From JAHFTY01 sp964584785 (GTDB lineage: Bacteria > Acidobacteriota > Terriglobia > 20CM-2-55-15): a stretch of DNA of 64,000 bases. Location: the NCBI GenBank assembly GCA_964584785.1, contig CAZPBY010000001.1, positions 180,930-244,929 of the forward strand. The letters are read 5' to 3'. The notes under the pieces were generated by a model, which ran no database searches, had not been told where the DNA came from, and worked only from the letters and a program-made list of their open reading frames with translations. Both the position numbers and the translations under genes were made by a program. This document shows positions 32,886 to 41,231 of the stretch, one piece after another; positions within the stretch are counted from its first letter, which is position 1, and each line of letters opens with the position of its first letter.

Positions 32886-34784
32886 TTAGTAATACAATTC
32901 GGGATTCTTTCCGAGGGCAGCAAGTTCAGGTAGATTCCGGTACGGGTTGAAACGCTCATCGAACTCAAAATGCCGGAGCGAAGGATCGCGCTCTTCCTCT
33001 GCGGTTCGCAACCAGCGGATTACGTTCTCCTTGTCATTCAGGCCGGCACAGATGACGGCGATCCGGTAGGCGGAGATGGGTTCCCTTTGACGTTTGCGCA
33101 ACATGTCTTCGAGGATCGCCCTGGCTTCCTGTGTTCGACCGATCTTCGTGTATGCATAAGCCAGTGCATGACGGAGGAACACGGCGTCCTCGGGTTTCAT
33201 CCGTTCCCAGTCCGCCGCGGCTTGTTTGTAGTTGCCTTGCGCGGCGTGGATAAGGCCGAGCTGACTAAATAAAGGTGAACCGTCATATTCCGCCGAGTTG
33301 GCTTTGGCTATGGCCTCGTCGAAGCGTTTCAAATCGGTAAGAGAGCCAATGACACCGGTGCGCATCGGGATCGAAAAAGGATCCAGTTCTTCCGCGCGCC
33401 TGGCTTCACGCAGCGCTTCCTCGAATTGGCCCGCTTCCGACAACATCATGGCCAGCACGTGATGGGCATCCGCCGAATTCGGATTCAGCTCGGCGGCTTT
33501 TCTCCACTCGCGCTCCGCTCCCGCTCTATCGTGCTGAACCTTGAGAAGAAGCATTCCCAGTCCGACGTGCGACTCACCGGATTCCGGATCCAACTCGAAC
33601 GCACGACGAATGGCGGCTTCTTCGGCGCGGCGTCCTTCGACGATAGGTATTGCGCGATAGGCATTCAAAATCCCATATGCTGCAGACATCCCCTGGTACG
33701 CCGACGCATAAGACGGATCCAGTTCAACCGCCTTCTGAAAATACCCAAGAGCTTCCTTGACGGCTGCGGTAGAGCGCCGATCCAGCGCGTACTTGCCGCG
33801 GAGATAAAGGTCATAGGCCTGCGCGCTGCCGGTTTGATGGCGCACGATCCGCGATGCCTGATCACCCGACAGGTAAAGGCGGAGATGTTCGGAAGCGAGA
33901 AGCGATATTTCCTTCTGCGCGTTTAGAACCCCTTCGGAGTTGATGTCGATGTCGTACTGTTTGCCCCAGAGTTGGCGCTTTCCGTTGGCGTCAACCAGCT
34001 CGACGCTGATGGACAGCCTGGTTCCCTGCTGCTGCAGTGTACCCAGCAATACGGCACGGACACCCAGCTCGCGGGCTACTTGTTCGGGGTCGACAGTCCG
34101 GCCTTTATAACGGAAAACCGCATCCCGCGAAATCACTCGTAACGATGGAGTCTGAGAAAGGTTGCTGATGACGCTTTCAGTGATGCCATTACCCAGGTAG
34201 TCCAGATTGGAATCATTCGAAGCGTTGACCAGGGGCAGCACAGCGATCGAATCAATCGGAGCAGGAGACCAGCCGATCTTCCGAACGGCCGCGGCGCCCG
34301 ACAGCACAACGATCGCAATGAGTGCGCCGCCCATTGCCCAACGATAATGATCGCGCTTGACGCGGACGGAAACAATCCCGGATGGCTCACCTCCGGCGAC
34401 CGCAACGGCCCGATTGGCACCGGAGGCGGCGCCAATTCCATTTGCTTCGATAGTGGATACGTCGGCCAGAAATCGATAGCCATGACGGGGAAGCGTTTCG
34501 ATATAGCGCGGTGAGTCCGCGGAGTCGCCGAGAGCTTCACGCAGCCGAACGATGGATTTGTTGAGGCTGCGGTCAAAATCGACAAAGACCCCGTCCGGCC
34601 ACAACCGGCTTTTCAGTTCATCGCGGGTCACGATCCTTCCAGACTTCTCGAGAAGCGCTTCCAGAATTCGAAATGGCTGCTCCTGCATCCGGACCCGCAC
34701 GCCCGATTTGTACAGTTGACGCTCGGCGAGGTCGCACTCGAAAACGCCGAAACGAAGCCTTGTGGGTGAGGATGATGCGGTCAT
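32886..34784 (-). CDS. CadC-like membrane regulator: winged helix, TolB-like domain, TPRs
   Basis: A 632-residue protein. Residues 1-105 are an OmpR/PhoB-type winged helix (RMQEQPFRILEALLEKSGRI, ...RYIETLPRHGYRFLA). A single membrane helix at about 150-168 (ALIAIVVLSGAAAV) separates it from an exported part: a TolB-N-like domain (SIAVLPLVNASNDSNLDYLG, 180-290) and about eight tetratricopeptide repeats to the C-terminus (for example LGYFQKAVELDPSYASAYQ). This is the one-component transcription factor layout common in Acidobacteria, sensing in the periplasm and binding DNA from the membrane. It probably controls the adjacent metalloprotease-redoxin genes. Confidence 0.88.
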   Translation of the reverse strand: MTASSSPTRLRFGVFECDLAERQLYKSGVRVRMQEQPFRILEALLEKSGRIVTRDELKSRLWPDGVFVDFDRSLNKSIVRLREALGDSADSPRYIETLPRHGYRFLADVSTIEANGIGAASGANRAVAVAGGEPSGIVSVRVKRDHYRWAMGGALIAIVVLSGAAAVRKIGWSPAPIDSIAVLPLVNASNDSNLDYLGNGITESVISNLSQTPSLRVISRDAVFRYKGRTVDPEQVARELGVRAVLLGTLQQQGTRLSISVELVDANGKRQLWGKQYDIDINSEGVLNAQKEISLLASEHLRLYLSGDQASRIVRHQTGSAQAYDLYLRGKYALDRRSTAAVKEALGYFQKAVELDPSYASAYQGMSAAYGILNAYRAIPIVEGRRAEEAAIRRAFELDPESGESHVGLGMLLLKVQHDRAGAEREWRKAAELNPNSADAHHVLAMMLSEAGQFEEALREARRAEELDPFSIPMRTGVIGSLTDLKRFDEAIAKANSAEYDGSPLFSQLGLIHAAQGNYKQAAADWERMKPEDAVFLRHALAYAYTKIGRTQEARAILEDMLRKRQREPISAYRIAVICAGLNDKENVIRWLRTAEEERDPSLRHFEFDERFNPYRNLPELAALGKNPELYY

Positions 34785-34955
34785 GGGCTCGATGCGCGGT
34801 GGATATTACCACGCGTCAGGTCATATGAAGCCGCATTTCATTCCCATTCAATGGATTGTCAGGGAACAAAAAAGTAATCCGCCGGGCAATTGATCGTCTG
34901 CGTCCGTCCCGCCAAAGTTGCGGACCTGACTGAGTAACTTAGGAGGAGAAAAACC

Positions 34956-35429
34956 ATGCTAGCTAAATTTGGATTTCTTGCGGCGCTGTGCCTCATTCTT
35001 ATCACCAACAGTGTTACCACTCACGCCGCAACACATCGAAGTTTCGCTTTGGTCCTGGACTTCAGCACTTGTGTGACCGATCCAGGCAACGCGGACATCA
35101 TCACTTGTCAGGAATTCGACCCTTCGGGCAGGCCGGCCGGTCAAATCAAAGTGACGTTTGAAAAACTGATCGCCGCAGGCGGAACGTTCATGAGTTGGCA
35201 CGAGAAATGGGAATACACGCTCGAGGGCGGCACCATCACGGTCAATACCAGCACGGACTGGCAGGGCCAGGCGTTAACGACCGACGAGACGGGATTTGCG
35301 CCGATCCTCGGCTTTGGGAAAGGAAGCGTCACCGCCGCGACGGGCAAATTCAAAGGCGATGCCGGCACCGTCACGATGAGGTGGGACGACCTTCTCTGCA
35401 TCTGCCTGTTCGATCTGGTCGAGAATTGA
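34956..35429 (+). CDS. small secreted protein of unknown function
   Basis: A 157-residue exported protein with a clear signal peptide (1-24, TTHAA) and AGGAGG upstream of the ATG. The mature part is beta-rich with four Cys (SFALVLDFSTCV, IITCQEF, DLLCICLFD) that may form two disulfides, and glycine-rich turns (GKGSVTAATGKFKGDAG) as in small lipocalin-like or dirigent-like barrels. I recognise no family. It is divergent from the CadC-like regulator. Confidence 0.55.
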   Translation: MLAKFGFLAALCLILITNSVTTHAATHRSFALVLDFSTCVTDPGNADIITCQEFDPSGRPAGQIKVTFEKLIAAGGTFMSWHEKWEYTLEGGTITVNTSTDWQGQALTTDETGFAPILGFGKGSVTAATGKFKGDAGTVTMRWDDLLCICLFDLVEN

Positions 35430-35473
35430 GTGTGTCCGCCTTTCCGCACGCCGGAAGCGTAGCAGTAATTTAG

Positions 35474-35511
35474 CCGGTGGTACGCGCACGTTTTTGTGCG
35501 CGTACCACCGG
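35474..35511. repeat. perfect 16-bp hairpin, 6-base loop
   Basis: CCGGTGGTACGCGCAC, loop GTTTTT, GTGCGCGTACCACCGG (35474-35489 with 35496-35511). It follows the small secreted gene by 44 bases but lacks a T-tail, so it is more likely an extragenic palindrome than a terminator. Only copy in this window. Confidence 0.7.
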
Positions 35512-35531
35512 ATTACGGAGCGAATGGAATT

Positions 35532-35601
35532 CGCACCCCTGCCGGGGCGCGTCCCAGAGACGCGATTGTTAACCCGGAGTGGCGCGCTTCGCGCTTAACT
35601 C
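35532..35601 (-). repeat. dispersed multi-hairpin element, family B copy 2
   Basis: Reverse-strand match to 28381-28450 (63 of 70 identical). The CGC(G)CCCC/GGGGTGCG hairpin is kept with a G-T pair, GCGTC/GACGC is perfect here, and an inner GCGC/GCGC replaces part of the first stem. It lies between convergent genes. Confidence 0.85.
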
Positions 35602-35635
35602 TAATCTCCTCGAACTCCGGCGGGCGGGCGCCGTT

Positions 35636-36358
35636 TTACTGACGGTTGTACCGAATTCCGGCGGCCTGCGCCTTTTCGATGGCAATGACCATCGCCGGGA
35701 CGACGGTGACGCCGGGCAGCAGGTTCGCCGTCAGTTCCTTCTGAATCGCGTCGGCCTTGCCTTTACCTCTGGCTTGCAACTCGAGACACCAGACGCCAAA
35801 GGCGTTCGCGCACATCAGAAACTTCGTTCCCATCTTCTGGAGGTTTTCGATGCCGAGCGCTGGTATGGCGTCGAGCATTTCCGGAATGTTCGGTGTCTGA
35901 AACGCCTGAATCAGCAGATGCGCATCCTCTTTCGACGGACGATACAAGACGTTCCGCGTATACGGCTTGCCTGACGCGTCCTTCATGCCGGTGTATTCGC
36001 CAAGGCCGTACTTCGCCCACATCGCGTCGTTGAACGCCAGCGGGATGCTGGACTGAGTTCCGATACTGTAGAAGGTCCCAACGGCGCCAACGCTGCCGGC
36101 CGCAGACTTGTACGCGTCCGTGTAGGTGTTCAGGTAATTCAAAATGTGGAGCAGCGGCACGCCGTTCTTGTGCTGCGGAAAATCAAACAGGCAGCGATGC
36201 GTTCCCTTCACCTCGTTGATCCAGGCATCGGGTCCGGCGGCCGGCGACGTCTTGCTTTGCGCCCCGGCTTCGACACCGCCGGCAAAACCAGCGGCAGCGA
36301 CCGCGCCCAAAATCCGCCCGAGGAAACTGCGACGATACGTCAGGTCCGAAGTCTTCAT
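35636..36358 (-). CDS. Tat-exported protein distantly related to DsrE
   Basis: A 240-residue protein with a twin-arginine signal (TYRRSFLGRILGAVAAAG). The mature part begins WINEVKGTHRCLFDFPQHKNG and ends LLPGVTVVPAMVIAIEKAQAAG, closely echoing the end of the DsrE-family neighbour (LLPNMQVVPDGIGEIVAKQNAG). A Cys pair (FLMCANAFGVWCLE) sits where DsrE proteins carry their active Cys. GGGAGG seven bases before the ATG. Divergent from that DsrE gene by 104 bases, suggesting a shared promoter region and related roles in periplasmic sulfur handling, which is inference. Confidence 0.6.
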   Translation of the reverse strand: MKTSDLTYRRSFLGRILGAVAAAGFAGGVEAGAQSKTSPAAGPDAWINEVKGTHRCLFDFPQHKNGVPLLHILNYLNTYTDAYKSAAGSVGAVGTFYSIGTQSSIPLAFNDAMWAKYGLGEYTGMKDASGKPYTRNVLYRPSKEDAHLLIQAFQTPNIPEMLDAIPALGIENLQKMGTKFLMCANAFGVWCLELQARGKGKADAIQKELTANLLPGVTVVPAMVIAIEKAQAAGIRYNRQ

Positions 36359-36462
36359 GCGTTTACCTCCCCACGATCAATATACACAGTTAGCGTGAAG
36401 CCGCGCTAACGCTGTCTCACGGGCGGTGTTACGATCGTATCGATTTTTTCTGGAGGAATTCG

Positions 36463-36894
36463 ATGAAGCGAATACTGTTTCTTGTTTGCCTGGCCGTCTT
36501 GACCGTTTCCGCAACCGCTGCGTGGACGCAGTCGTCACAGCCGAAACCTTACAAGGTCGTGTTCGACCTGACCAGCTCGGATCCACTCGATCAACGCGCC
36601 GTTATTCGTTGGATCAAGGAGGTCTCCGGAGTGAACCCCAAAAATGAAATGGAAGTTGTGATGTATGGGCGTGGGCTGGATCTTGTCGTCTCCGGAAAAA
36701 CCGGCATGGCGCCCGACGTCGCAGAAGCCATGCGCACCGCCAACGTCAAGTTCAACGTGTGCGCCATTGCAATGAAGAATCAGCAGGTGGACAAAAACCA
36801 ACTGCTGCCGAACATGCAAGTGGTGCCTGACGGCATCGGCGAGATCGTCGCCAAACAGAACGCCGGCTGGGGCTACATCAAAGTGGGCCATTGA
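36463..36894 (+). CDS. secreted DsrE-family protein
   Basis: A 143-residue exported protein: signal peptide to about 22 (ATAAWTQ), then the DsrE/DsrF fold (KVVFDLTSSDP, EVVMYGRGLDLVVSG, NVKFNVCAIAMKNQQVD, LLPNMQVVPDGIGEIVAK). A single Cys in FNVCAIAM corresponds to the conserved Cys of exported DsrE proteins. GGAGG lies before the ATG. DsrE members transfer sulfur or bind small ligands; the exported group is uncharacterised. The YcaQ-type gene follows by 40 bases. Confidence 0.8.
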   Translation: MKRILFLVCLAVLTVSATAAWTQSSQPKPYKVVFDLTSSDPLDQRAVIRWIKEVSGVNPKNEMEVVMYGRGLDLVVSGKTGMAPDVAEAMRTANVKFNVCAIAMKNQQVDKNQLLPNMQVVPDGIGEIVAKQNAGWGYIKVGH

Positions 36895-36934
36895 AGCGGC
36901 GAACGGTGTTGCTCGCGGTCGGTTACGGACTCTT

Positions 36935-38119
36935 ATGATGAGCAGCACAATCATCAGCCGCGAGGATGCCTGTTCAATCGCACTTGAAGCGCAGGGTCTC
37001 CATTCCGCACTTTCATTCGGGAAAGGCAAGCACGGCGCGATGGAAACGATCCGGCACCTGGGCTACGTGCAACTGGACACGCTCGCCGTGGTTGCGCGCG
37101 CACATCATCACACGCTGTGGGCGCGGACGGACGGTTATGACGAAGACCATCTGGCGGAACTTGTGCGCGAACGAAAGATCTTCGAATACTGGAGTCACGC
37201 TGCCGCCTGTTTGCCGATGGAAGAGTTCCGCTTTTCGCTTCCGAGAAAGGAAGAACACCGCAAAGGGCGCGCGCACTGGTTTGCGAAAGACAAGAAATTG
37301 ATGAAGTACGTCCTGGACCGGATCCGCGCCGAAGGCCCGCTGCAATCGAAGGACTTTGAAACCGACCGGACACGAGGCAGCTGGTGGGACTGGAAGCCGG
37401 CGAAGGTCGCGCTCGAACAGCTGTTCCACGACGGCGCTCTCATGGTGCACGAGCGAAAAGGATTTCAAAAAGTTTACGATCTCGCCGAACGAATCATCCC
37501 CAATGGCGTCGACACGCGCATTCCGACCCAGGAGGAATCTGCCGCGCATTTGATTCGTACGACCATCCGCGCGCATGGACTGGCGTCCGCAAAGGACATC
37601 ACACACTTGCGCCGGGGCATGCAACAGCCTGTGCTGAAAACGATCAGGCGGATGTTGCATGACGGCGAACTGGTCTCGGTCGACGTCAATGGCATTGAAG
37701 AAACCTATTTCGCCTTTCCCCCAATCGAGCCCCACAAAACAACTTCTTCAGCAGGCACAAATATTTTGTCGCCTTTTGACAACGCCGTTATCCGCCGCGA
37801 ACGGCTGTTCAAGCTTTTCAATTACGATTACGCGATCGAATGTTATCTGCCCGAACCGAAGAGAACGTTCGGATATTTCTGTCTTCCCGTCTTACACCGT
37901 GGAAAATTCATTGGCCGCTTCGATCCGAAGGCCGACCGCGAGAAGAGCATCTTTATCGTGAAAACACTTTACATCGAGCACAAGCCGGAAAACATGGATG
38001 AGTTCCTGACTAGTTTTTCAAGTAGGTTGAAAGAGTTTGCCGAGTTTAATGGTTGCCCAAAGATAGTGTTGGAGAAAACGAAGCCGGCGAAAATCAAGTC
38101 GGCATTGATGGCGCTATAG
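36935..38119 (+). CDS. ycaQ: YcaQ/AlkX-type winged-helix DNA glycosylase
   Basis: A 394-residue member of the HTH_42 family. The N-terminal stretch GYVQLDTLAVVARAHHHTLWAR includes the QxD catalytic pair (QLD) of E. coli YcaQ and the HHHTLW segment. Three winged-helix units and a C-terminal beta domain (AGTNILSPFDNAVIRRERLF, KRTFGYFCLPVL) complete the family architecture. E. coli YcaQ unhooks interstrand crosslinks and alkylated bases from DNA; the same activity is likely here. It overlaps the convergent DUF1697 gene by six bases. A second ATG at 36938 is an equally good start. Confidence 0.85.
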   Translation: MMSSTIISREDACSIALEAQGLHSALSFGKGKHGAMETIRHLGYVQLDTLAVVARAHHHTLWARTDGYDEDHLAELVRERKIFEYWSHAAACLPMEEFRFSLPRKEEHRKGRAHWFAKDKKLMKYVLDRIRAEGPLQSKDFETDRTRGSWWDWKPAKVALEQLFHDGALMVHERKGFQKVYDLAERIIPNGVDTRIPTQEESAAHLIRTTIRAHGLASAKDITHLRRGMQQPVLKTIRRMLHDGELVSVDVNGIEETYFAFPPIEPHKTTSSAGTNILSPFDNAVIRRERLFKLFNYDYAIECYLPEPKRTFGYFCLPVLHRGKFIGRFDPKADREKSIFIVKTLYIEHKPENMDEFLTSFSSRLKEFAEFNGCPKIVLEKTKPAKIKSALMAL

Positions 38120-38641
38120 AGAGGCGTTCAGTGTCTTGATGATTGTGGTGATCGTGTTCCAGTTGCGAGTGGTGGCTGGAACGCCGCATATTTTGTCGAT
38201 CTGCCCCAGGTAGCTCGCCGCCTTCATCTGACGGCGGTAGGCGCCAAACACGAAGCGGCCGTGCACGCCGATGATCTTCAGGAGCCACTCGCCTTTCGGC
38301 GGGAGGAAGACAGGGAGCGTCGTCAAGGTGTGTTCTGCTTTGCCTAACACACTAACGAACCGAACGATGTCTGGCGTGATCGGCACGCCGGGAAAGCGGT
38401 CGATGGAAGCCATGTGGATCAGATCCCGGCCCTCGCAAATCATGATCTCGGCTTCAAACGGTAACCTGCTTTTAAACTCACGGCGCAGCTTTGCTTCGCT
38501 GACCGCCTTGCGCACGACGAACGTTCCTGCAGCCCCGATGTTCGCAACGTCATAGGCGCTCAAATCCTTCGCCAGCACCGCCGGACGAAACGTCTTGTGG
38601 CCTCCGACGTTAACGCCTCGCAGAAATACGACAAGGGACAC
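38114..38641 (-). CDS. DUF1697 family protein
   Basis: A 175-residue cytoplasmic protein starting SLVVFLRGVNVGGHKTF, the DUF1697 hallmark, and continuing with YDVANIGAAGTFVVRKA. A GTG at 38641 is chosen because AGGAG lies seven bases before it and family members begin right at this strand; an ATG 16 codons upstream has no ribosome binding site. No function is established for DUF1697. Overlaps the ycaQ-like gene tail-to-tail. Confidence 0.8.
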   Translation of the reverse strand: MSLVVFLRGVNVGGHKTFRPAVLAKDLSAYDVANIGAAGTFVVRKAVSEAKLRREFKSRLPFEAEIMICEGRDLIHMASIDRFPGVPITPDIVRFVSVLGKAEHTLTTLPVFLPPKGEWLLKIIGVHGRFVFGAYRRQMKAASYLGQIDKICGVPATTRNWNTITTIIKTLNASL

Positions 38642-38709
38642 CCGTTTTCTCCTTTGCACACGAGAGGCAGCGGCCCGCGCCTCGTCCATACTTTACTGCG
38701 AATTCGCCT

Positions 38710-41148
38710 TCACTCCATACGCAGCGTTTGGTTCGGATCCACGCGCGCTGCTCGCCTCGCCGGAAAATAACAAGCGGCCAGACCGACCACGATCAGCAAT
38801 GCTGCCGTAACGCCGAACACCAACGGGTCCGTTGCGCGGACTTCATAAAGCTGCGACTGCAGAACACGCGTCAATGCGAACGCGGCCGTGACGCCGAACA
38901 CGATTCCGATAGCGATCCGCCGCAATCCTTCGGTAATCACCAGCCTCGATACCGCTTGCGGCGCGGCGCCAAGCGCCATCCGAATTCCGATTTCCTTCGT
39001 GCGCATGTTCACCGATTGCGCCGTCACTCCATAGATTCCGACGGCGGCTAAAACAAGCGCCAGCCCGGCGAAGATCGAGAGCAACACCATGCTGAACCGC
39101 GGCCGCTGATTCAGAATGCCGAACCGTCCTTCCATGGTCTTGATGTTGTCGATCGGCAGATTCGGATCGGCAGCCGCAACAGCGCGACGCATTTCCGGAA
39201 CGAGCGTGGACGGCGGAACCCTGGTGCGCACCATCACATAAGAAAACCACCAGGAGAACTGCATATACGGCGTATAGAAGTCGGCGCCGGCATCCTCCTC
39301 GAGCGGACCATATTTCACATCGCCCACGACTCCGATGATTTGCACCGAGTCGTTTGGCCCCGCATCAAACGGCGGATTGCTGATAAATCGAAATCGCTTT
39401 CCGATCGGATCTTCATTCGGCCAGTATTTTCGCGCCGCCGTTTGATTGATGATGGCGACGCCAGGTGCGCCGATGGTATCGCTCTCCGCAAAAATCCGTC
39501 CGCGCAGCAGCGGAATGCGCAAAGTTTTGAAATGGTCGGGACCGACGTAGTGCCGTCCAACCGTTACCGGTTTCAATTCCGGTTTCTCGATCAAGAGCAC
39601 GGCCGATCGCGCGCCGGCCATCAACGGCGTGCTCAAGCTCACGGTTGCGGATTCCACACCCGCCACGGCGGAGACGTGCTCGAGCACGCTGTGCAGGAGC
39701 GCGGGGCCCTTGCGCCCGTCGTACTTCTGTTGCGGAGGCTGGATATAAAACGTGAGGACGTTCGATGCATCGAATCCCGCGTCCACACGGGTCAGTCGAG
39801 CGAAGCTCTCAATCATCAGCCCAGCGCCAATCAACAACGTCAGCGCAAGGGCGAACTCGGTGACAACGAAAACGCCGTACCTTCGGCGCCGCTGGTTCGG
39901 TCCGATGGGACCGGTGGCGTAGAGCGCCGGCGCCAGGCCAAACAACATTCCGCAGGCAATCGAAATGAAAGCCGCGAACGCAAGAATGGTTTCGTTGATG
40001 CGAATGTCGACGAACTCGGAAATTGGCCCGTAGGCCGTACCCGGCGATGGAATCCGCGGTGGTATCCAATCCGCCATCGTGCCTGTGGCCCAATAAGCCA
40101 GAGCCATTCCAAGCGTCCCGCCGAGGAGCGCCAACAGGATGCTTTCAGTCAGAAGCTGGCGCACGAGACGCCCGCGGCTTGATCCCAATGCGCGGCGAAT
40201 CGACATCTCGCGCGTGCGCGACGCCGCCTTGCTGAGAAGCAAACTCGCCGTGTTGACGCACGCGATCAACAGGACGAAAGACACGGCCCCAAACAGGATG
40301 AGTTGCGAGCGGCGCCGGCCCGGGTCGACGTGGATGCGTTCGAGCGATTCCACGGTTGCGGCCCAGACGGCGCGATCGTTCGGCTGCGGAAACGCTTCGG
40401 CCACGCGTCTTCCAACGACGTTCATTTCCGCAACGGCCTGTGCTTCGCTGACGCCCGGACGCAGACGGCCAACGATGTTGTGGAAGTTCTGGAGTGAAGT
40501 CAGATGTTCGGGATACTGAATGATGGGAGCCATCATGTTCGGAATCCAGATTTCCGCCTGACCGCTGATTCCTTTGAAGTCGGGGGGCATGACGCCGATG
40601 ATCGTAAATGTGACGCCGTTAACGCCGATCGTCTTGCCGATCACGTCCTCACGTCCTCCGAACAAGCGTTGCCACAAACCGTAACCGAGAACCGTCAGCG
40701 GCTTCTCGCCGGGCCGCGCGTCCTCTTCCGGCAGGTACACGCGGCCGAGCATTGCCGGCGTTCTCAAGATCGGGAAATAGCTCGCGGATGCAGACTCGCC
40801 ATTGATGCGGAGTGGATCGCCGATTCCCGTGATGTTGTAACTGGAATTACCGAACGTGGCGAGATCCTCGAATACGGTTGCGTTCTGTTTGGCAACGAGG
40901 AACCTCGGATATGCCCAGCGAAACTTCGTTGGGGCGGCGCCGTTTTCGCTACGCGTCTGAAAGAGCATCACCAGCTGTTTGGAATCCGGGAAAGGCAGCG
41001 TTCGAAGGAGAGTCGCTTCGATGAAGCTGAACGTCGACGTGGTCGCGCCGATCGCAAGAGCCATCGTTAGGACCGCCATCAACGTAAAACCGCGGCCTTT
41101 CCAAAGCACCCGCGCCGCAAAACGCAAATCCTGAATCAGTTGTTCCAT
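38710..41148 (-). CDS. ADOP-type MacB-like ABC transporter permease without prefix domain
   Basis: An 812-residue orphan permease. It begins directly with LIQDLRFAARVLWKGRGFTL and the first helix (LTMALAIGATTSTFSFIE), lacking the prefix domain of the genes at 20969 and 24742. Two MacB-type periplasmic domains are each followed by three helices; the C-terminal unit ends ARRAARVDPNQTLRME with the usual FtsX core VYGVTAQSVNMRTKEIGIRM. An ATG 12 codons upstream (41184) is possible but has no spaced ribosome binding site. No ATPase or PadR gene adjoins. Substrate unknown. Confidence 0.88.
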   Translation of the reverse strand: MEQLIQDLRFAARVLWKGRGFTLMAVLTMALAIGATTSTFSFIEATLLRTLPFPDSKQLVMLFQTRSENGAAPTKFRWAYPRFLVAKQNATVFEDLATFGNSSYNITGIGDPLRINGESASASYFPILRTPAMLGRVYLPEEDARPGEKPLTVLGYGLWQRLFGGREDVIGKTIGVNGVTFTIIGVMPPDFKGISGQAEIWIPNMMAPIIQYPEHLTSLQNFHNIVGRLRPGVSEAQAVAEMNVVGRRVAEAFPQPNDRAVWAATVESLERIHVDPGRRRSQLILFGAVSFVLLIACVNTASLLLSKAASRTREMSIRRALGSSRGRLVRQLLTESILLALLGGTLGMALAYWATGTMADWIPPRIPSPGTAYGPISEFVDIRINETILAFAAFISIACGMLFGLAPALYATGPIGPNQRRRRYGVFVVTEFALALTLLIGAGLMIESFARLTRVDAGFDASNVLTFYIQPPQQKYDGRKGPALLHSVLEHVSAVAGVESATVSLSTPLMAGARSAVLLIEKPELKPVTVGRHYVGPDHFKTLRIPLLRGRIFAESDTIGAPGVAIINQTAARKYWPNEDPIGKRFRFISNPPFDAGPNDSVQIIGVVGDVKYGPLEEDAGADFYTPYMQFSWWFSYVMVRTRVPPSTLVPEMRRAVAAADPNLPIDNIKTMEGRFGILNQRPRFSMVLLSIFAGLALVLAAVGIYGVTAQSVNMRTKEIGIRMALGAAPQAVSRLVITEGLRRIAIGIVFGVTAAFALTRVLQSQLYEVRATDPLVFGVTAALLIVVGLAACYFPARRAARVDPNQTLRME

Positions 41149-41231
41149 GGCAATGAGACGCAGAATGTCCACATTATCTTCCAAATGAAACGACGCGAGT
41201 CTAGCGCGAGTACGGTCTCGATTTGCCTGAA

